Source: Solea solea
Taxonomy: Eukaryota > Chordata > Actinopteri > Pleuronectiformes > Soleidae
Length of the DNA stretch: 64,000 bases
NCBI RefSeq assembly: GCF_958295425.1
Contig: NC_081143.1
Span: 11,660,094-11,724,093, forward strand
Direction: 5' to 3'
Every line of letters starts with the position of its first letter. Position 1 is the first letter of the stretch. The position numbers and the translations under genes were made by a program. The notes under the pieces were generated by a model. That model ran no database searches. It had not been told where the DNA came from and saw nothing but the letters and a program-made list of their open reading frames with translations. Below are positions 12,323-25,181 of this stretch, piece by piece.

Positions 12323-13095
12323 GGACAGATTGTACCATAGGCTAACTTACATTTGTTGCCAAAAAACAACAGATAGGGAATGACAGCCGTATGATGTATT
12401 TCAACAAGACATGTAGCAAGATAAATGGTAAATATATTGATGCCATTTCCTTACCATGACCAGCTGCTTTTTGTGCTTAGACCTAACCCTTATGATTTAA
12501 TATAACACAATTTATTTCATCCATAGATTTTTATCTGAGGTTCTTGGATCTCTGCTATCTGGTGAGCACAGTCAGACACGCTGATTTACATGACAGATGA
12601 CTTGAGGCAATCTCTTCATCTCTGAAACTCTCTGCTGATATTTGCATGTTTTATTGTGTCCAGCTCTCTTTTAGACTCCTTTTATTTTTTTATTTCTTTG
12701 CATTGAAGGCCGTTCCTGCTGATGCTGAAATAGCAATCATTCCACAGAAGGGAGCGGTGTGCAGAGTAGGTGTCGGTGTGAAAGAGCCAGTAAAAGCATC
12801 TGCTCTCGCTCTCTGAACTGCCCTTTGACTCATCAAATCCTCCAGTCAGAGTGATTGAATTAATCAATGACATGAATGCCATGACTGACAAGTGCTGATA
12901 TTCTCTGCATCCTGTAGTGCAATGGACACAACCTAGCTCGCATATAGAAAATGGAAAAAAAATGATGTATATTAACATGAGAGATGTTATCATAATGTCA
13001 TTGTATAGACAAACAACGTCCAGTGTAGCGATCAATGAAATCAGACACAACATGCATATCTAATTTAATTTTAAAGTGATCGTTCAAGTAGCCTG
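12323..13095. other. Unique non-coding DNA
   Basis: No repeat family and no protein-like frame is recognised. The longest open frame (123 codons, minus) lacks domain character. It could hold regulatory sequence. Confidence 0.35.
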
Positions 13096-13099
13096 AGAC

Positions 13100-13470
13100 A
13101 TGGAGGCTCAATTTCCCTGAAAACATGACTGCCAGTGGTGACACAAGGAAAAAAAAGGTTTTAAACTGTCACTCTCCCACACAAAATTCAATGGAGAAAG
13201 TCAGCATTTTTACCTCATGGGAGCATAGGAACTGCTTGTCTACCGCTGCCTGATTTAATAAATTTTTATCGCCCAGGTAAACCTGAACGCAGATTTTTAA
13301 ACATCAAATTCACAAAATAACACATTTGAACTTGCTGATGGAGGCAGCAGTGGAACAACTGTGTGCTGTGATTTAAAATCATTAATATTCTCTATGGACT
13401 TTGGTGCAGGTGAGTGAGTCATTTCCACACTTAAGTTTCCAGTCTGATAATTATGTAAGATTTATGAGAT
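13100..13470. repeat. Dispersed repeat family A, copy 2
   Basis: It carries CACAAAATAACACATTTGAA and a GATGGAGGCAGCAGTGGA block near 13312-13356, then TATGGACTTTGGTGCAGG, which links it to the fragment at 21335-21440. It is longer than copy 1 and non-coding. Confidence 0.6.
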
Positions 13471-14960
13471 CAAGTGGCAAACATATTGCAAGTATACTAT
13501 AGATTTAAGTGGGCATCAGTTTTAGTAGGTGAGCCTTTCATTAAGAGGCCAAATATGTCTGTTTTTGTCCTACTACTACTGGTATCCATGTTTTCAGATA
13601 GTATATGTCTATAAATCCAGGGTCATTCAAGACATGTTCATGAAAAACTTGCATTCACATCATTCAATTCAAAATGCCATAAAAAAACCAGATTTCCATC
13701 AGTAAGGCCACTCACAAAAGGAAATATGATTTCAAATGTGGACTAAGAGTACAAATATGATGATAATGTAGACCTTTTTTGATTGAAGTTTTTGTTTTGT
13801 TACCAAAGCTTCACCATGGATTTACATAATACAGGAAGCAGTTTTTTCTACCTAAAACAAGGTTCATTTTGTAATTTCCTACCCCCTTGTCTTTGACTTA
13901 CAGGTTGAGTGTGAGGGTGTAGGGAATGGGTCGCCAACATCCGCCTGCTGAGAGCTGCCTGGCTGCCGATTCTTCCATCTGTCTGCCTGCAGAAACTCTA
14001 GCCATGAATGATAGATGAAGTCACAGAAATCCAAAGAGGAAAGAGTCTCCCCCTTTTTCTTTTTTTCCTCCAGCCTCTTTGAATGTCAGGCAGATGCATA
14101 CATTTAATGCACTTGAAGGCAAAAAAGAAAATAAGAAAGAAAAAAAGATGAGATCCATCAAGACTCCAGTAGATCAGTTGAGCCTCAGAAGCCCTGAGAG
14201 CTATAGTCCTTATCTGGTCGTCCTTCCCTCAACAGACGGCAACTGTATGAACGTCTCCTCCAAGTCGCCTGTGCTGTAAACACTCTTATCTCTGCTCCAC
14301 TGCATATACCTTCTCCCTTTGCTCACAAAATTGAACTACAATTCACTCGACTGCATGTTAAGGGTTTCATCCTAAAACGTGATATGTGATCTTTCCATTT
14401 GGAAAAGAAAGGAGTATTTTCCTATTAACACATATGATTGTATCCCCCAAAAGATATTACTAATTTAAATGTAAAGGTCAAGGGATGATGATACAAGAAA
14501 TATATTCCAAAATAACTCCATTAATTCATTCATTTTTCAATAAAGTACATGTCCCAGTGTAATCACCTCCATTCAGACCACTGATACCAATTGAGGTTTA
14601 CCCATTAAACAGCCCTGCAGCAGTGTTGTAAGAGTGTAATGCCACAGCAACAAAAATCAATAGTATGAGCAGGATTTATGCTCTAAACTATTGCGGGAGG
14701 TTAAATGATGATTTTGTTACTGTTGAGTCCTTGCAAGTCTGCCCCCCCCCCCTTTTTTTTTAACAAAGCTTGTGTTTATCATGTTGCTCGACTCCACAGC
14801 TAATAAAAATGAGAGAAAATGGTTTGGTGCTTGTAGCAGCGTAACACACAATGTCCCAGTAATTGAGTTGATGCAGACGAAGCAGAAAAAGATCACACTC
14901 CCACCTCTGTTTGACATACTAACACATTTTAAAACACACCAACTACACTGGCTCTGTTCG
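13471..14960. other. Intergenic DNA without recognisable gene
   Basis: Short open frames only. There is a poly-C/poly-T junction at 14742-14761. A more GC-rich patch lies around 13905-14275 without any supported exon. Confidence 0.4.
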
Positions 14961-14961
14961 G

Positions 14962-15190
14962 GCTTGGTATTAAAGCTGGAGTGTGTAACGTTTGTCGATT
15001 TTTTTGTTTGTTGCGGATGTCATTATTATGCCTTTGTCTGATCCTCATGAACAGAAACGGAACATTATTAATTATCTGTGTCCTGCATCTGGAAATAGGC
15101 TCTGCCATGCAATACTATCAGACCTGAATGAGGGAGCTTTTGTGCACATTTCTTTTCACATTAGTTATGTTATGTACTACAGTTTCAAAA
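14962..15190 (+). repeat. Dispersed repeat fragment
   Basis: It begins TTAAAGCTGGAGTGTGTAAC, a start I know from a frequent teleost non-coding repeat. It contains a short open frame without domain features. Confidence 0.45.
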
Positions 15191-15607
15191 CATGCTGATA
15201 AAGATAATGATACAGTTTGAAGATCACCCCATTTAATGAATTATGTAATTAACTTCTCTTTAAAATTGGAAACATGACATTCATTGTTATGTTTTGAACA
15301 TCTTGCAATGTTGGTCCTAAGGATTAAACTGAAATAGAAAAGAAACCTTTCTGGTTTTTAATCACCCGATACTTCAGAACCTTGTAACCCTGAACGAGAT
15401 TGAAACTCTGGTGAAGATTCCAGGTTGTCTGTGAACAGGTGAATCCATTTCTGTTGTTTACCATATTTAATATTTCACTGATTACAGTTTTTAATACATG
15501 TTTAGCATTGTAAGTGATTGTTTAATCATCTTATTCAGACAAACACAGCTATCAACACACCAAGGAAAGAGCACCCATCTTAAGGCAGTGGGAGCCCAGT
15601 ATCATCG

Positions 15608-15874
15608 GTGACGTCACAGAACCCTTTGACATCCATGACGGTAACACCACAGAACCCTTTGACTGCTCCAAAGAGCTCATGTGTAGCACCAGTGGATGTG
15701 TGTAAGGACATGATCACATATTTCCCAGTGAAGACAAAGGCAGCACACGGTAGACACTGTAATAAAGGCTACACCAATACACTCTGCAGGAAATGCAGTG
15801 TCCATCTCTGCTTTTCAGAGGAAATTAACTGTTTTTTGGATGACCGTCATTGTTTGTCTTCCTCCAGCATGTTC
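15608..15874 (+). pseudogene. PiggyBac-like transposase C-terminal zinc-binding fragment
   Basis: The 89-codon frame ends with a cysteine/histidine cluster: HGRHC, then LCRKCSVHLCF, then INCFLDDRH. This order resembles the C-terminal zinc-binding domain of piggyBac-type transposases (GR..C, C..C.V.LC, NCF...H). One cysteine of the first pair seems lost. The catalytic DDD core is absent upstream, so this is a remnant rather than a gene. The N-terminal part has two near-identical repeats of the CACAGAACCCTTTGAC block. Confidence 0.6.
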
Positions 15875-16535
15875 TAAGTTCTGCCCCAAAGTTTTCATTC
15901 AGAATTTTTTATTAGCCTAATAAATTATGATTCGTAAAAATATATTTGAGTGTTGTGTGATTATTATTCATATTTACTATTTCATTTGTAAGCAATCCAC
16001 ACTGCAAATGAACCCTTCTGTTCTTTATATTTGTTCTGATATTCTGCTCCCTACTGTCATTGCTGTTAATATGACAGTTAATGTGACTGTTTCTTTTTTT
16101 TTTTTACATCTGTAAACAGGTATTAATTAATTAGTAATAGTTGATTCAGGCTGGAGATCTGAATAATTATAATCATCTGCTCATTCCACTGGTTTTTGAG
16201 TTTTCCTTGATTCCAGTTTCCAGCTGAAGGATAATTAGACCACCTTTCCTGTGCCATTCCTTTGCTCCTACTGCAATCCATGTTACTATACTGCTTCACT
16301 GCTCCGTTACCCCCACCCCCACCAATGTCGGCTTCCCATCTGTAGCTCCCTGGAGGTCTTCAATGGCCTGCAATCTATAGGGGCCTATCTCTATAAATCG
16401 GTCTCATTGATGGGTTCAAAGCCACAGTCTTTAGAAAATAAAACTTCTGCAAGGAGTCACCTTGCTTTCCCAGTAAACTTCAAATTGCAAAGCAAATTTA
16501 AATATTTTTTGCTGGAAAATTTGTACACACAGGAA
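15875..16535. other. Intergenic DNA without recognisable gene
   Basis: AT-rich sequence with short frames. The 124-codon frame starting at 16251 has no domain signal, and its 3' part runs into repeat family C. Confidence 0.4.
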
Positions 16536-16539
16536 CACC

Positions 16540-16715
16540 CCCTGAACTCGGATTTCCAACTCGGAAACTCGGACCAACCTCATGTACCCTGCGTTAAGAA
16601 TCCACGATGTCTGCCTGCATATTAACACTGCTATTTTACCGGTAATAGCACTTCTGTCATTTTTGTTTCCCAGTAAATGTTGCTACGCTGTTTGAGTGCA
16701 CAAAATACCATATAG
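16540..16715 (-). repeat. Diverged copy of repeat family C
   Basis: CTGAACTCGGATTTCCAACT, CCTCATGTACCCTGCGTTA and the later TGTTGCTACGCTGTTTG follow the same order as the copy at 49453-49666 (CTGAACTTCA, CATACCCCGAGTTAG, CATGCTGCTATGCTTG). It is diverged and non-coding. Confidence 0.5.
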
Positions 16716-17284
16716 AGCTTTGTTATTGACTGGAATTGCTAACAATGACTCACACTGGCTCGCCCAATATTCTCAGAATTCTCAGACTTCTCAGCAGGAA
16801 TGCAGTGAAATTGGGGATGACTTATTATGATTTATTCTTGCAGTACACTTCTGAGCTCACGAGGGAGCTCATTCATTTTACTGTCACATTTTCTGCAAAA
16901 AATAGTAGTCCATATTTGTGCAGAAACGCACAAAAATTTTACTCTCGGCTCAATTCAGGCCTAGCAGCTCAAGTTAGTCAAACTACCACCTGTGAGGTAG
17001 TGATCAAGTGCGATGTGAGATATTCTGTTCTCATAAAGTGAACGAGAGAAGGTAAATTAACTTAATGCTGCACCTAATGTGGGTATTCCTCTCTCCTCTC
17101 GTCAGTGGGGGGTTCAATCTGTGTCCTCCAATCAACTGATGAGACCATTGAGCAACTACATTTTATTCAGCGAACAAACAAAAAGAGAAGAAACATACAA
17201 ACTGACAAACCTTGTCAGAACAAGCTGGCCTTTATTATTCATACTAATCATATTAATATTTAAAGCGCGTCTTCTTCTAACACT

Positions 17285-17500
17285 TTATCCTCTGGTGATG
17301 GGAAAAACTGTTTTTTTCAGTGAACTGAATCACAGGAATCCGTTCATTAAAAAGAGTCGTTCAAAAGATTTGTTCACCAAATCGTCATGCAGTACTTCGT
17401 GCATGACCAGAGCGCAGACTCATTATTCAGCTCAGTATACGTTCGGCATTATTCTTGGATTTGCTGAGGCTGATTCTGACAGTTTAAGCTGCTGAATCTC
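17285..17500 (+). mobile_element. hAT-type MITE fragment, copy 1
   Basis: GGGAAAAACTG, AGTGAACTGAATCA, AGAGTCGTTC and the CAGTACTTCGTGCATGACC block belong to a family that recurs at 44285-44470 and 57060-57145. A related piece with GATTCGTTCGACTGAATCG lies at 17845-17915. The ATTCGTTC style is common in fish hAT derivatives. Confidence 0.55.
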
Positions 17501-17934
17501 TCAGTGCACATATCCAGTATACTAGTTTGCTGAATCATGCACAGTAAGTTCAATGAACAAATCACTTTATATACCGGTGCACATAATAAAAATTATAAAA
17601 ATAATTAAATCTAGCACTAAATAATCACTGAAACCTTTGTCTTTAATTATGTATGTGTAATGCTAAGCACTTTTAATTATGTATTGACTTGAAGTACAAT
17701 ACCTTTACTACATTACCTCTCATTATAGGCCAAGCAACAGGGAACTAGACGTGTATGTGTGTTCATGTTTTCAGGGATTCCATCACAGAGTGACTGACTG
17801 TTTTGCAGGGAACAGTCACTTTTGCCCCACCATCTGCCCGCTGTCGAGATGAATGAATCCTTTCAGTAAGTGATTCAGTTCACAAATGATTCGTTCGACT
17901 GAATCGTTGGCCATTGACACAATGCTGTTGTGGG

Positions 17935-18205
17935 GGTTGCGGGGGCGCTGATGCCAATCTCAGCTGACATAGGGCGAAAGGCGGGTCACACCCTGGACAG
18001 GTTGCCAGTCCATTACAGGGACACATATAGAGACAAACAACCATCCACTTCACACTCACATGTAATTCAATTGTAAGTCAATTTACAATGTCTAGTTTGC
18101 ATAATCCTCAAATCTGCATGTCTTTGGACTGTGGGAGGAAACCAGAGAACCTGGAGAAAACCCACGCACCCATGGGGAGAACATGCACTCCATATGGAAC
18201 TATTT
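17935..18205 (-). mobile_element. tRNA-derived SINE, headless copy
   Basis: Read on the plus strand, it has CACCCTGGACAGGTTGCCAG, GGACTGTGGGAGGAAACCAG and GGGGAGAACATGC in the same order as the near-complete element at 41636-41998, so it lies on the minus strand. The tRNA-like head and the tail are missing. Confidence 0.85.
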
Positions 18206-19242
18206 AAAACATATTTAAAATGTTGAGGGGACTGATGCCTAAGGTTTGAGATGTACTTGATAAAATGATAATAATACTATAGTACATACATAATAGAGAT
18301 TTATCTTTGTTACGCATATAAAATAAACAGTTAACATAGTTGCCAATATCTACAAACCTTGATTTTTACATTGTTAACATTAAATAAATATGAGAACGTA
18401 GCTGGAAGGTAAATGTTTTGTTGTCTTGAAATCTTTGGACTGGGGTAGGGTGGGCAAGCTGCCTGTTCCTGTTTCCCAGGTAAACAACTCACCACACCAT
18501 GATGATACTGTAGTTAATCCGCAGACATCAAAGTGGCATCCATCCTTATTCTCAGCAAGGGGTTGCATAAGCGTATTACTCTAAATGCCAATCTATTCCC
18601 TTTCCTATTCCTATTCCTTTGTAATTGATCTATGTCCGTCTTTTTATACTGTCATGGAGATTTTAGAAGTTTAGAAGAAAGATTATAAACCTATGCATAC
18701 ATAAATGTGATAAATTGTCTGTATTTATGTGGTGTTTTCTAGTCTGATGACAACTATATACCAATGTACCAATATAGGTGTAAGTACCACATATCTGCAT
18801 ACAGACTTGAGGAGCTATGGATCTAAACCCCAACCTTCTGGTTCCTGCTACCACCGCCACACCAAGACATAACAATAAAATAAAGCAGGAACCACACAAA
18901 CAAAAGAACTGAAAAGCGAAGAAAGAAGTCCAAAACAGAAAAACTAAAGGAAAAAAGAAAACAACTGAAGTTTCAAAGTCTTGCCAAAATCACTAGAGGA
19001 TTGAAAATGAGTCACAAATGACTATGAAATGATGGAAGTAAATAAAATACAGCATCACCAATAAAGTGTAATTGTTTTTATCATCATTAGAATCAGTTGT
19101 TAGTAGTTGTAGGTTTTAAATAGAGCATGTTTTTATGTAATTTATTTTTTCCCTATCGTCTCTGTATTCCATATGTTGGTTTAAAGCTTAACGCAAGGCC
19201 AGTATCTGAGATAAGAGGGCATTACTGTGTTTTGTCAATGTG

Positions 19243-19286
<44 letters not shown>

Positions 19287-20165
19287 CTGGTTTTCATGAC
19301 TTCAGTGGACATCACATTGACTGGAGACTTACTCTAACCCCAACCAGCTACTGGCCTAAACCTAACATGTCTTCACCTTAAAATGTAATAATTTACATCA
19401 TAGTGTCCCCATAATGTGACTTTAGAAACAGATTTAAGGCCCCACACACAATGCTGCACCCATTTAACAACATCCATGGACGTGATAGCGCTATTGGATT
19501 CATACATAGCTTAGATTAGGAGTAAAATGTGCATACTATGGAGAGATACCGTAGCCTCATAGTGACGCACAGCTGATAAAACTGCAGGGTGAGCAATAAA
19601 GGGCCCATGTTTACCTCTGACCACTTTTTGTGTAACACGAAGCAAGGCCCATGTAGGACTCAAGGTTACCCCTCTATCATTGAGGCGAATCATTTCAGCA
19701 AGACTGGCCTCTGAATTCCCCCTGCATCACAGCCAATCTGTGTATCACTTCTCTAACAATCACTGCACATGGATGTTGTGTCAGCCTCCCTCCACCAGTC
19801 CTCTCCTCACATTTGGCTGTCCAGCATATTTGTGACACATGAAAATATGTTTGGCAGCTCCCATGGTGCAACACTGACAATCATAAACAGGGTAATGTCC
19901 ATCAAAATGCTCACTGTGCCCATGTCTTTTTCAACATTCAAAGCAGGGGAAGAAAAACACTTCACATTTGCTTTTTCTGTGATATCGAACTGCTTCATCA
20001 ACAAAATATGTACAATATATGCAAAAGTCTCAGGGCACCACCAGCTTTGTTGTTTTTATGTCTGTCAAATTCTGTGATCATTTGGCATTTGGATTAGAAT
20101 GGTGTGACTCAAAGTTGGTCTTCTATTATTAGCAAACTGTCAGCGAGTTTCATTAAGACAACATG
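18206..20165. other. Intergenic DNA with a CA microsatellite
   Basis: No protein-like frame is present. A (CA)n tract occupies 19241-19284. The remainder looks non-repetitive and AT-rich. Confidence 0.4.
19241..19284. repeat. (CA)n microsatellite
   Basis: About 22 uninterrupted CA units. Confidence 0.95.
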
Positions 20166-20169
20166 TGCA

Positions 20170-20236
20170 ATGCTAGGGATGAGCCAATACGATACTTGGT
20201 ATCGATATCGGTATCGGTCTGATACTGATATAAATC
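20170..20236. repeat. TATCGATATCGGTATCGG MITE-end fragment
   Basis: GGGATGAGCCAATACGATAC followed by repeated GGTATCG/TATCGG motifs is typical of the ends of a widespread fish hAT-like non-autonomous element. Only the end is recognisable. Confidence 0.5.
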
Positions 20237-21105
20237 AATGCATCTTCATCTTCAACTTCCTGATTAACTTCCATTCATTTCACTCCAGAGAGTTTACTGA
20301 ACATTTACAAGAGCCTGGAGGGAAACAACTCTGGATTCTACAAGCTAAATATAGCGATGTTGCCACTGGAAGGGTAAGCATAATGTAACATAATGTTAGC
20401 ATTATCAACAGGCAGTAATGCAAATAATTGCTGTTAACTTTGCTTTGCAGTCCATGATTTAGCAAGAGCTAGCAGAAAATATGTGGCCTGTGGGTTACCA
20501 TTGGTCTGTCTTCTTCTGCTCACCGTGAGCACATTTCATAGCAGTGATTCACCTCCGCCATCTCTCTGGATCTGTGGGGATGCAGTAAAATACTCTCCTG
20601 TTAGTATAAACCATATTCACTTAAGATGAAAATAGAGGCCAGAGGACATTATCTTGGTTGTGTGACATTAACTATTGCGTTCTCATACACAGACATATAT
20701 ATATGTATATATAAGTGTGACTGGTAGAACTGTAGAAAAAATACATGACTAAAACAATAAGGGTGACGATTATAAAACAGCCTTCAACAAAAATAGATGA
20801 CAAAAATGAATAAAACAACAGCATGAAATTAGATATATATACTGTATATCCATATAATGTCTCCTGTCAGGTATGCACTGAATGCATCATTCTTTAACTC
20901 GAAGCCTTTCCAATTAACAGGCCATTTGTATCTTCTTATTGCCGACTTGGCAGGTGCCTGAAGTCTGTTATTTCCACCTAAGAGCTGTGGCCGTGCTCTC
21001 CCTGATGCCTCCATTGATTATAGAGTCTGATAGGATGGGGCCATGGGGGAGCCCACGCTTAACACAGCACACCATTTGTTTCCTTGTGTGCTGGCCAGGC
21101 TCTGC
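20237..21105. other. Intergenic DNA
   Basis: Short AT-rich frames only, with a small (TA)n patch near 20695-20712. Nothing else is supported. Confidence 0.35.
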
Positions 21106-21109
21106 TTAT

Positions 21110-21128
21110 GTGTGTGTGTGTGTGTGTG
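21110..21128. repeat. (TG)n microsatellite
   Basis: About nine TG units. Confidence 0.9.
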
Positions 21129-21221
21129 CTAAATGTAGTAACAAGGCATGACATATACTGTAAAATCTAAGTGAGGTATAATTTGAGGTACAAAAAAGTC
21201 TGCAGAATGGAGAAATGTCAC

Positions 21222-21480
21222 TGACTGTGTTGTGTGCACTCCCTGCACCAAGAACCAACCTGAGACACAGGGACAAGCAAAAAAACAGATTTTGGTCACT
21301 CAAAAAAAAAGTTCACCAAATTTGCACATGCTCGATGTTGGAGAATCTTTTCTGTACTATGGACTTTGGTGCAGGGTAGTGAGCAGTTTACAAATGTCAG
21401 GTTCCAGTCATTTCTGGTGCATGCACCCTAGCTCAATATTATTTTTCTTTGCTTGAGTCAGCTACCAGTCGCTATAGCGA
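21222..21480. repeat. Repeat families A and B, inverted fragments
   Basis: CCCTGCACCAAGAACCAACC near 21240 is the reverse complement of the family B block at 6258. TATGGACTTTGGTGCAGG near 21358 matches the end of family A copy 2. The two may be ends of one element. Confidence 0.5.
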
Positions 21481-21871
21481 TCACATGATAATAACTTCTT
21501 AAAGGTTGTTTTTGCTTGTTTGAAAGTTAACTTCGGCAGCACTTGCCAACACCACACCTTTTTTCCTGTTGGCATTCTGAAGGTTTTTACAAAGCTGTTC
21601 ACTTATACATTATTCATAGTCTGATTTATTTTGTTTAGTTTCATTCTTAAAAACACATGGTGAAACTGCATTTTTTTATGGCAGTTGTTTGTCTACTTTT
21701 TCTGATTTATGGTGTGATTAAAAGACATCCATCTCTAAACTTCCCTCTGCTATAAAAAATGTAAACCATATTTTTGAATCTGGTTCAAAATACATATTGA
21801 TTTAAATAAAACAGATGTCCACATTCCTGCTCTGAATATAAATGGAATTGTCTACACATTTAATTACATCC

Positions 21872-21995
21872 ATTCATCGTCTACCGCTTTATCCCCCACA
21901 TGAGGGTCGCAGGGCCACAGGTGCCAATCCCAGCTGACGTAGGGCAAATTGGACATGTGACCAGTCCGTCTTAGGGCCGCACAAAGACAAATAAC
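21872..21995 (-). mobile_element. tRNA-derived SINE, 3' half
   Basis: CATCGTCTACCGCTTTATCC followed by GAGGGTCGCAGGG and CCAATCCCAGCTGACGTAGG is the tail-proximal half of the SINE on the minus strand. It is cut off after AACCATTCT, where LINE sequence begins. Confidence 0.85.
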
Positions 21996-22037
21996 CATTC
22001 TGAAATCTGGTTTTCCCGCACTGTCTCAAACTCAATG

Positions 22038-22235
22038 CCAATAAAACTGAATTTCTCCTCATTGGTTTCAAATCCATTCTTTCCAAACCTTTTTATTTAT
22101 CTCTATCGGTCGACAACTCTACTGTTCTCCTGTCCCCTCAGGTCAACAGTCTGGGTGTCATCCTTGAGAGCAACCTCTCCTTTACAGCTCACATAAACCA
22201 CATCACCCGCTCCGCCTACTTTCTACTACTTTCAC
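22038..22235 (+). pseudogene. L2/CR1-like LINE reverse transcriptase fragment
   Basis: The plus strand encodes [15 protein letters not shown], then [20 protein letters not shown] and [10 protein letters not shown]. These are the familiar blocks following the YADD motif of fish L2/CR1-type reverse transcriptases (LNANKTE.LLIG, V..LGVI.DS.LSF..HI..I.RSAF). The catalytic core and the C-terminal parts are missing. Confidence 0.85.
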
Positions 22236-22619
22236 CTCCGCTATAGGTAGCTTATATTGAAGGATTGGAGTTCCACTGGGAAGGGGTTGGCAATATTCCC
22301 ACTTAATCCATATTAGTCAGACTGTATATCTTAGAAACATTCATTAAAAAGACAACTGGAGGCAAAACTAATAAATAATCACAAATCTAATAAAACTGGT
22401 ACAACACAAAACAAGAACTGACTGAAATAATGACTAAGTAAAAAAATACTACTATAAGTTCTACAACTATTTTTAAAAATTCAATATATTTTAGATATAT
22501 TTATTGTATAGCAGATATTTAAATATATCTAATTTTAGGATGTTTTTTGCTGATTAAGGGTAAAAGGTAAGTAAGGGTAGTGTTTGCTGTGAATTGTTGA
22601 GTTTCTCTGCTTTCACTAA

Positions 22620-22700
22620 TGTTGTCTATATGTGCAGTGCCTGGAGATAATGTATGTTGTGATTTGGTGCTGTACAAATAAAATTGAATTGAATTGAAGT
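22620..22700 (+). mobile_element. LINE 3' terminus with ATTGA tail
   Basis: TTGGTGCTGTACAAATAAAA followed by three TTGAA units is the 3' end style of fish L2-type elements (GCGCTATACAAATAAA plus a short tandem tail). It may belong to the reverse transcriptase fragment about 400 bp upstream, with the intervening part deleted. Confidence 0.65.
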
Positions 22701-23844
22701 AAATGCTGTAACTGCTCAGTTAAATGTAGTGAAGCGGACGAGCAGAATATTTCCTCCACATGCTCGGTTGACAGAGACAGCTGAACAGAGAGCAGTGACG
22801 TTCCCATTCATTCATGAGTTCAATAATTTACTCACACGCACATTCACAAATTCTGCACTCAGCCAGACACAAACAACATGAGACTGAGACGCCACACAAC
22901 ACAACAAAAACACTAACAGGCTGAGTGTGAAGCTACAGTTGTTTCTATCTTTTCCTCTAATGACATTTACATTTTCATGCGAGCAGTGTGAATAATCGGA
23001 CCAACACATTGTGCTATTTCATAATGTATGTGACACAGAAACACATGTACACACACACACACACACACACAGAGTATTGGCTTCAGCAGAGAACAGAAGT
23101 TCTCTCCTGCTCCCTTCCTCCCTTGCTGGAGGAATTGAGCAGCACTTCAGTTGTTCATCTCTGGACTCGGTCCAGTGCACAGCTCCATTTGTAGCATCAA
23201 CTGTCTGAATGCACAGGTTGTTAGCAGCTCCAGGCCAATGAGCTCAGCACACAGCAGTGGAGACACAAGCGGGGGAAGCAGCAGGCCCCACTGGCTCTGC
23301 TGGGCCAGCCTTAATGGTCATCATGGCAGACAGGTCAGACATTGGTTGGTTGGAAACAGAGAAAGAGAGAGAGAGAGGAAAGGCAGAGGTGACAGCACTG
23401 ACACAGAGAGACAAAGTACTGGCTTTAAACCCAACTAACCATGTTAAGGTTCTTGTTATTTTAGATGTTTTTAGTTTTGAGCAAGGACAGGGTGTGCTTC
23501 ATCATTGATCAAGTGTGGCTTTTAAAAGTTCTTACTGTCCTTGATATCCATGGTAGTTTGGTGATAATATGATAATGGTACAATTATAGGGCCCTAATAT
23601 AATAATTATATGGTTATAGGTAATATTATCGTATAATTTCTAGGTAAAATACCTCACATTACGCTCACTGGTTTTCCATGGGTTGAGCACATGGCTGTCC
23701 CTGGCATTGGTGGCCTTGTGTCTCTCCTGCCCTGTGAGACAGCTGGACACTCTGTGCATTTGGGTCCTGATATAGGCCTGCTGCTGAGCCAACCAGACAT
23801 TGACACCCTAATTCCCAACCATCAAGTGACAACCCCTACAAGTG

Positions 23845-23891
<47 letters not shown>

Positions 23892-24165
23892 TCTCCCCAG
23901 GGACCCAATAGAAACAGCTCTACAAACACATTCTGCTGCATAATAAAATTACTTCAAATTGATACAGCCGTTGTCGGCTGAGTTACGCTTTTAATCGTTA
24001 AAATAAAAAAAGTTAATAAAACTTGAGAAAAGTTTGTCATATCAATCAAAATCAATACATTTTAAGTTATGTAAAAAAAACAGACAGCATGACTTTTACA
24101 TTAATTTTAACATTTGTAAACCGTCAGTTTTATTCTGGTAGTCTGTTTTCATTCACAGCATCCTA
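22701..24165. other. Intergenic DNA with CA microsatellites
   Basis: No recognised gene. CA tracts occupy 23050-23071 and 23846-23889. A moderately GC-rich patch at 23090-23420 gives open frames in two registers but no domain. Confidence 0.4.
23846..23889. repeat. (CA)n microsatellite
   Basis: About 22 CA units. Confidence 0.95.
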
Positions 24166-24169
24166 TCAA

Positions 24170-24478
24170 GTTTTCTGCTTGTGAGATTGCTTTCCCCACC
24201 CTAATTACATGCACTTGTCTCATTGTCGCTTCCCCTCCCTGTGCATACAATATACATTGTCTTTACCCAAATGAGGTCACTGCAGCAATCCATTGTGTAT
24301 TTCTGTGTTTTTTGATCCTAACCTGCTGTTCACCTGTGAGCGGTACTTGTGTTTTTGATTCCTCTGCCTGACTGACTGCTCTCTCGTGTCTTCAACCAGT
24401 TTTTGCATTAAAGACTATTAACTTTTTCCTGTGTCTGGATCTGTTTTGAGAGTCACTCTGTCTGTGTGCCTGACATAT
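24170..24478 (+). mobile_element. Possible solo LTR (Gypsy-like)
   Basis: The stretch has a pyrimidine-rich middle (CCTGACTGACTGCTCTCTCG), then TTGCATTAAAGACTATTAAC as a polyadenylation-type region, then CCTGTGTCTGGATCTG and a close at TGCCTGACATA. That order is common at the 3' half of fish Ty3/Gypsy LTRs. The left terminus is not clear and no internal region follows. Confidence 0.4.
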
Positions 24479-24865
24479 AAGCATAAACATCTCTCTCTCT
24501 CTCTCACATACACACAGAAATCTGTCTGTCTCAGTCAGGACACATCTCAGTCGACTACATAAACATGCATAGACCTTTCAGTGTCTTCAGCTGGCAGAAT
24601 TAATGGACCCTTCAGCTGTGCACGACAGTGTAAGGTAATGTGGTGTGGTTGACACTCTGCTGCGAGGTGCAAACCTCGGACTAAACTGCAAATATGTTCA
24701 GTGATGGATCACAATAATCAGCTGTCAAACCAGGTCAACATCCTCAGCAGCAGCTTTATATTGGTTTTGTTCACAAAAAGCATCATGTCTATCAACTTTG
24801 GCACAATTAAGTTGCCTCAGGTGTCCACAGGGACCATGTTGGTCACCACTGTTCTAGAAAGGTTT

Positions 24866-24871
24866 GTGTAA

Positions 24872-24931
<60 letters not shown>
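24866..24931. repeat. Compound (TA)n(CA)n(TA)n microsatellite
   Basis: TA units, then CA units, then TA units without interruption. The nearby minus-strand frame that spans it is a by-product. Confidence 0.95.
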
Positions 24932-25181
24932 GTGTTACCATAAGATTAATAATTATATTTATATGAAAGTGTACAGAAATCAAAATTTGGTCATTTCTGT
25001 ATTTTAAAGTAAAAATCCTTCCTCCATTATGTCCAGCATACCATTTTAGCTTCAAGGTAAAGCAGTTCATATGATATTTAATACAGGGACTTGTTACCTA
25101 GAAACACCTGCTGTACTTTTCTATGTAATAACCATGACTCATATACCCGTTTCCATTTATTTTCAAAATATCTCATAATAG

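Noticed and set aside
12682..13053. 123-codon minus-strand frame
   Set aside because: No domain, no codon bias and no splice context. It is likely chance.
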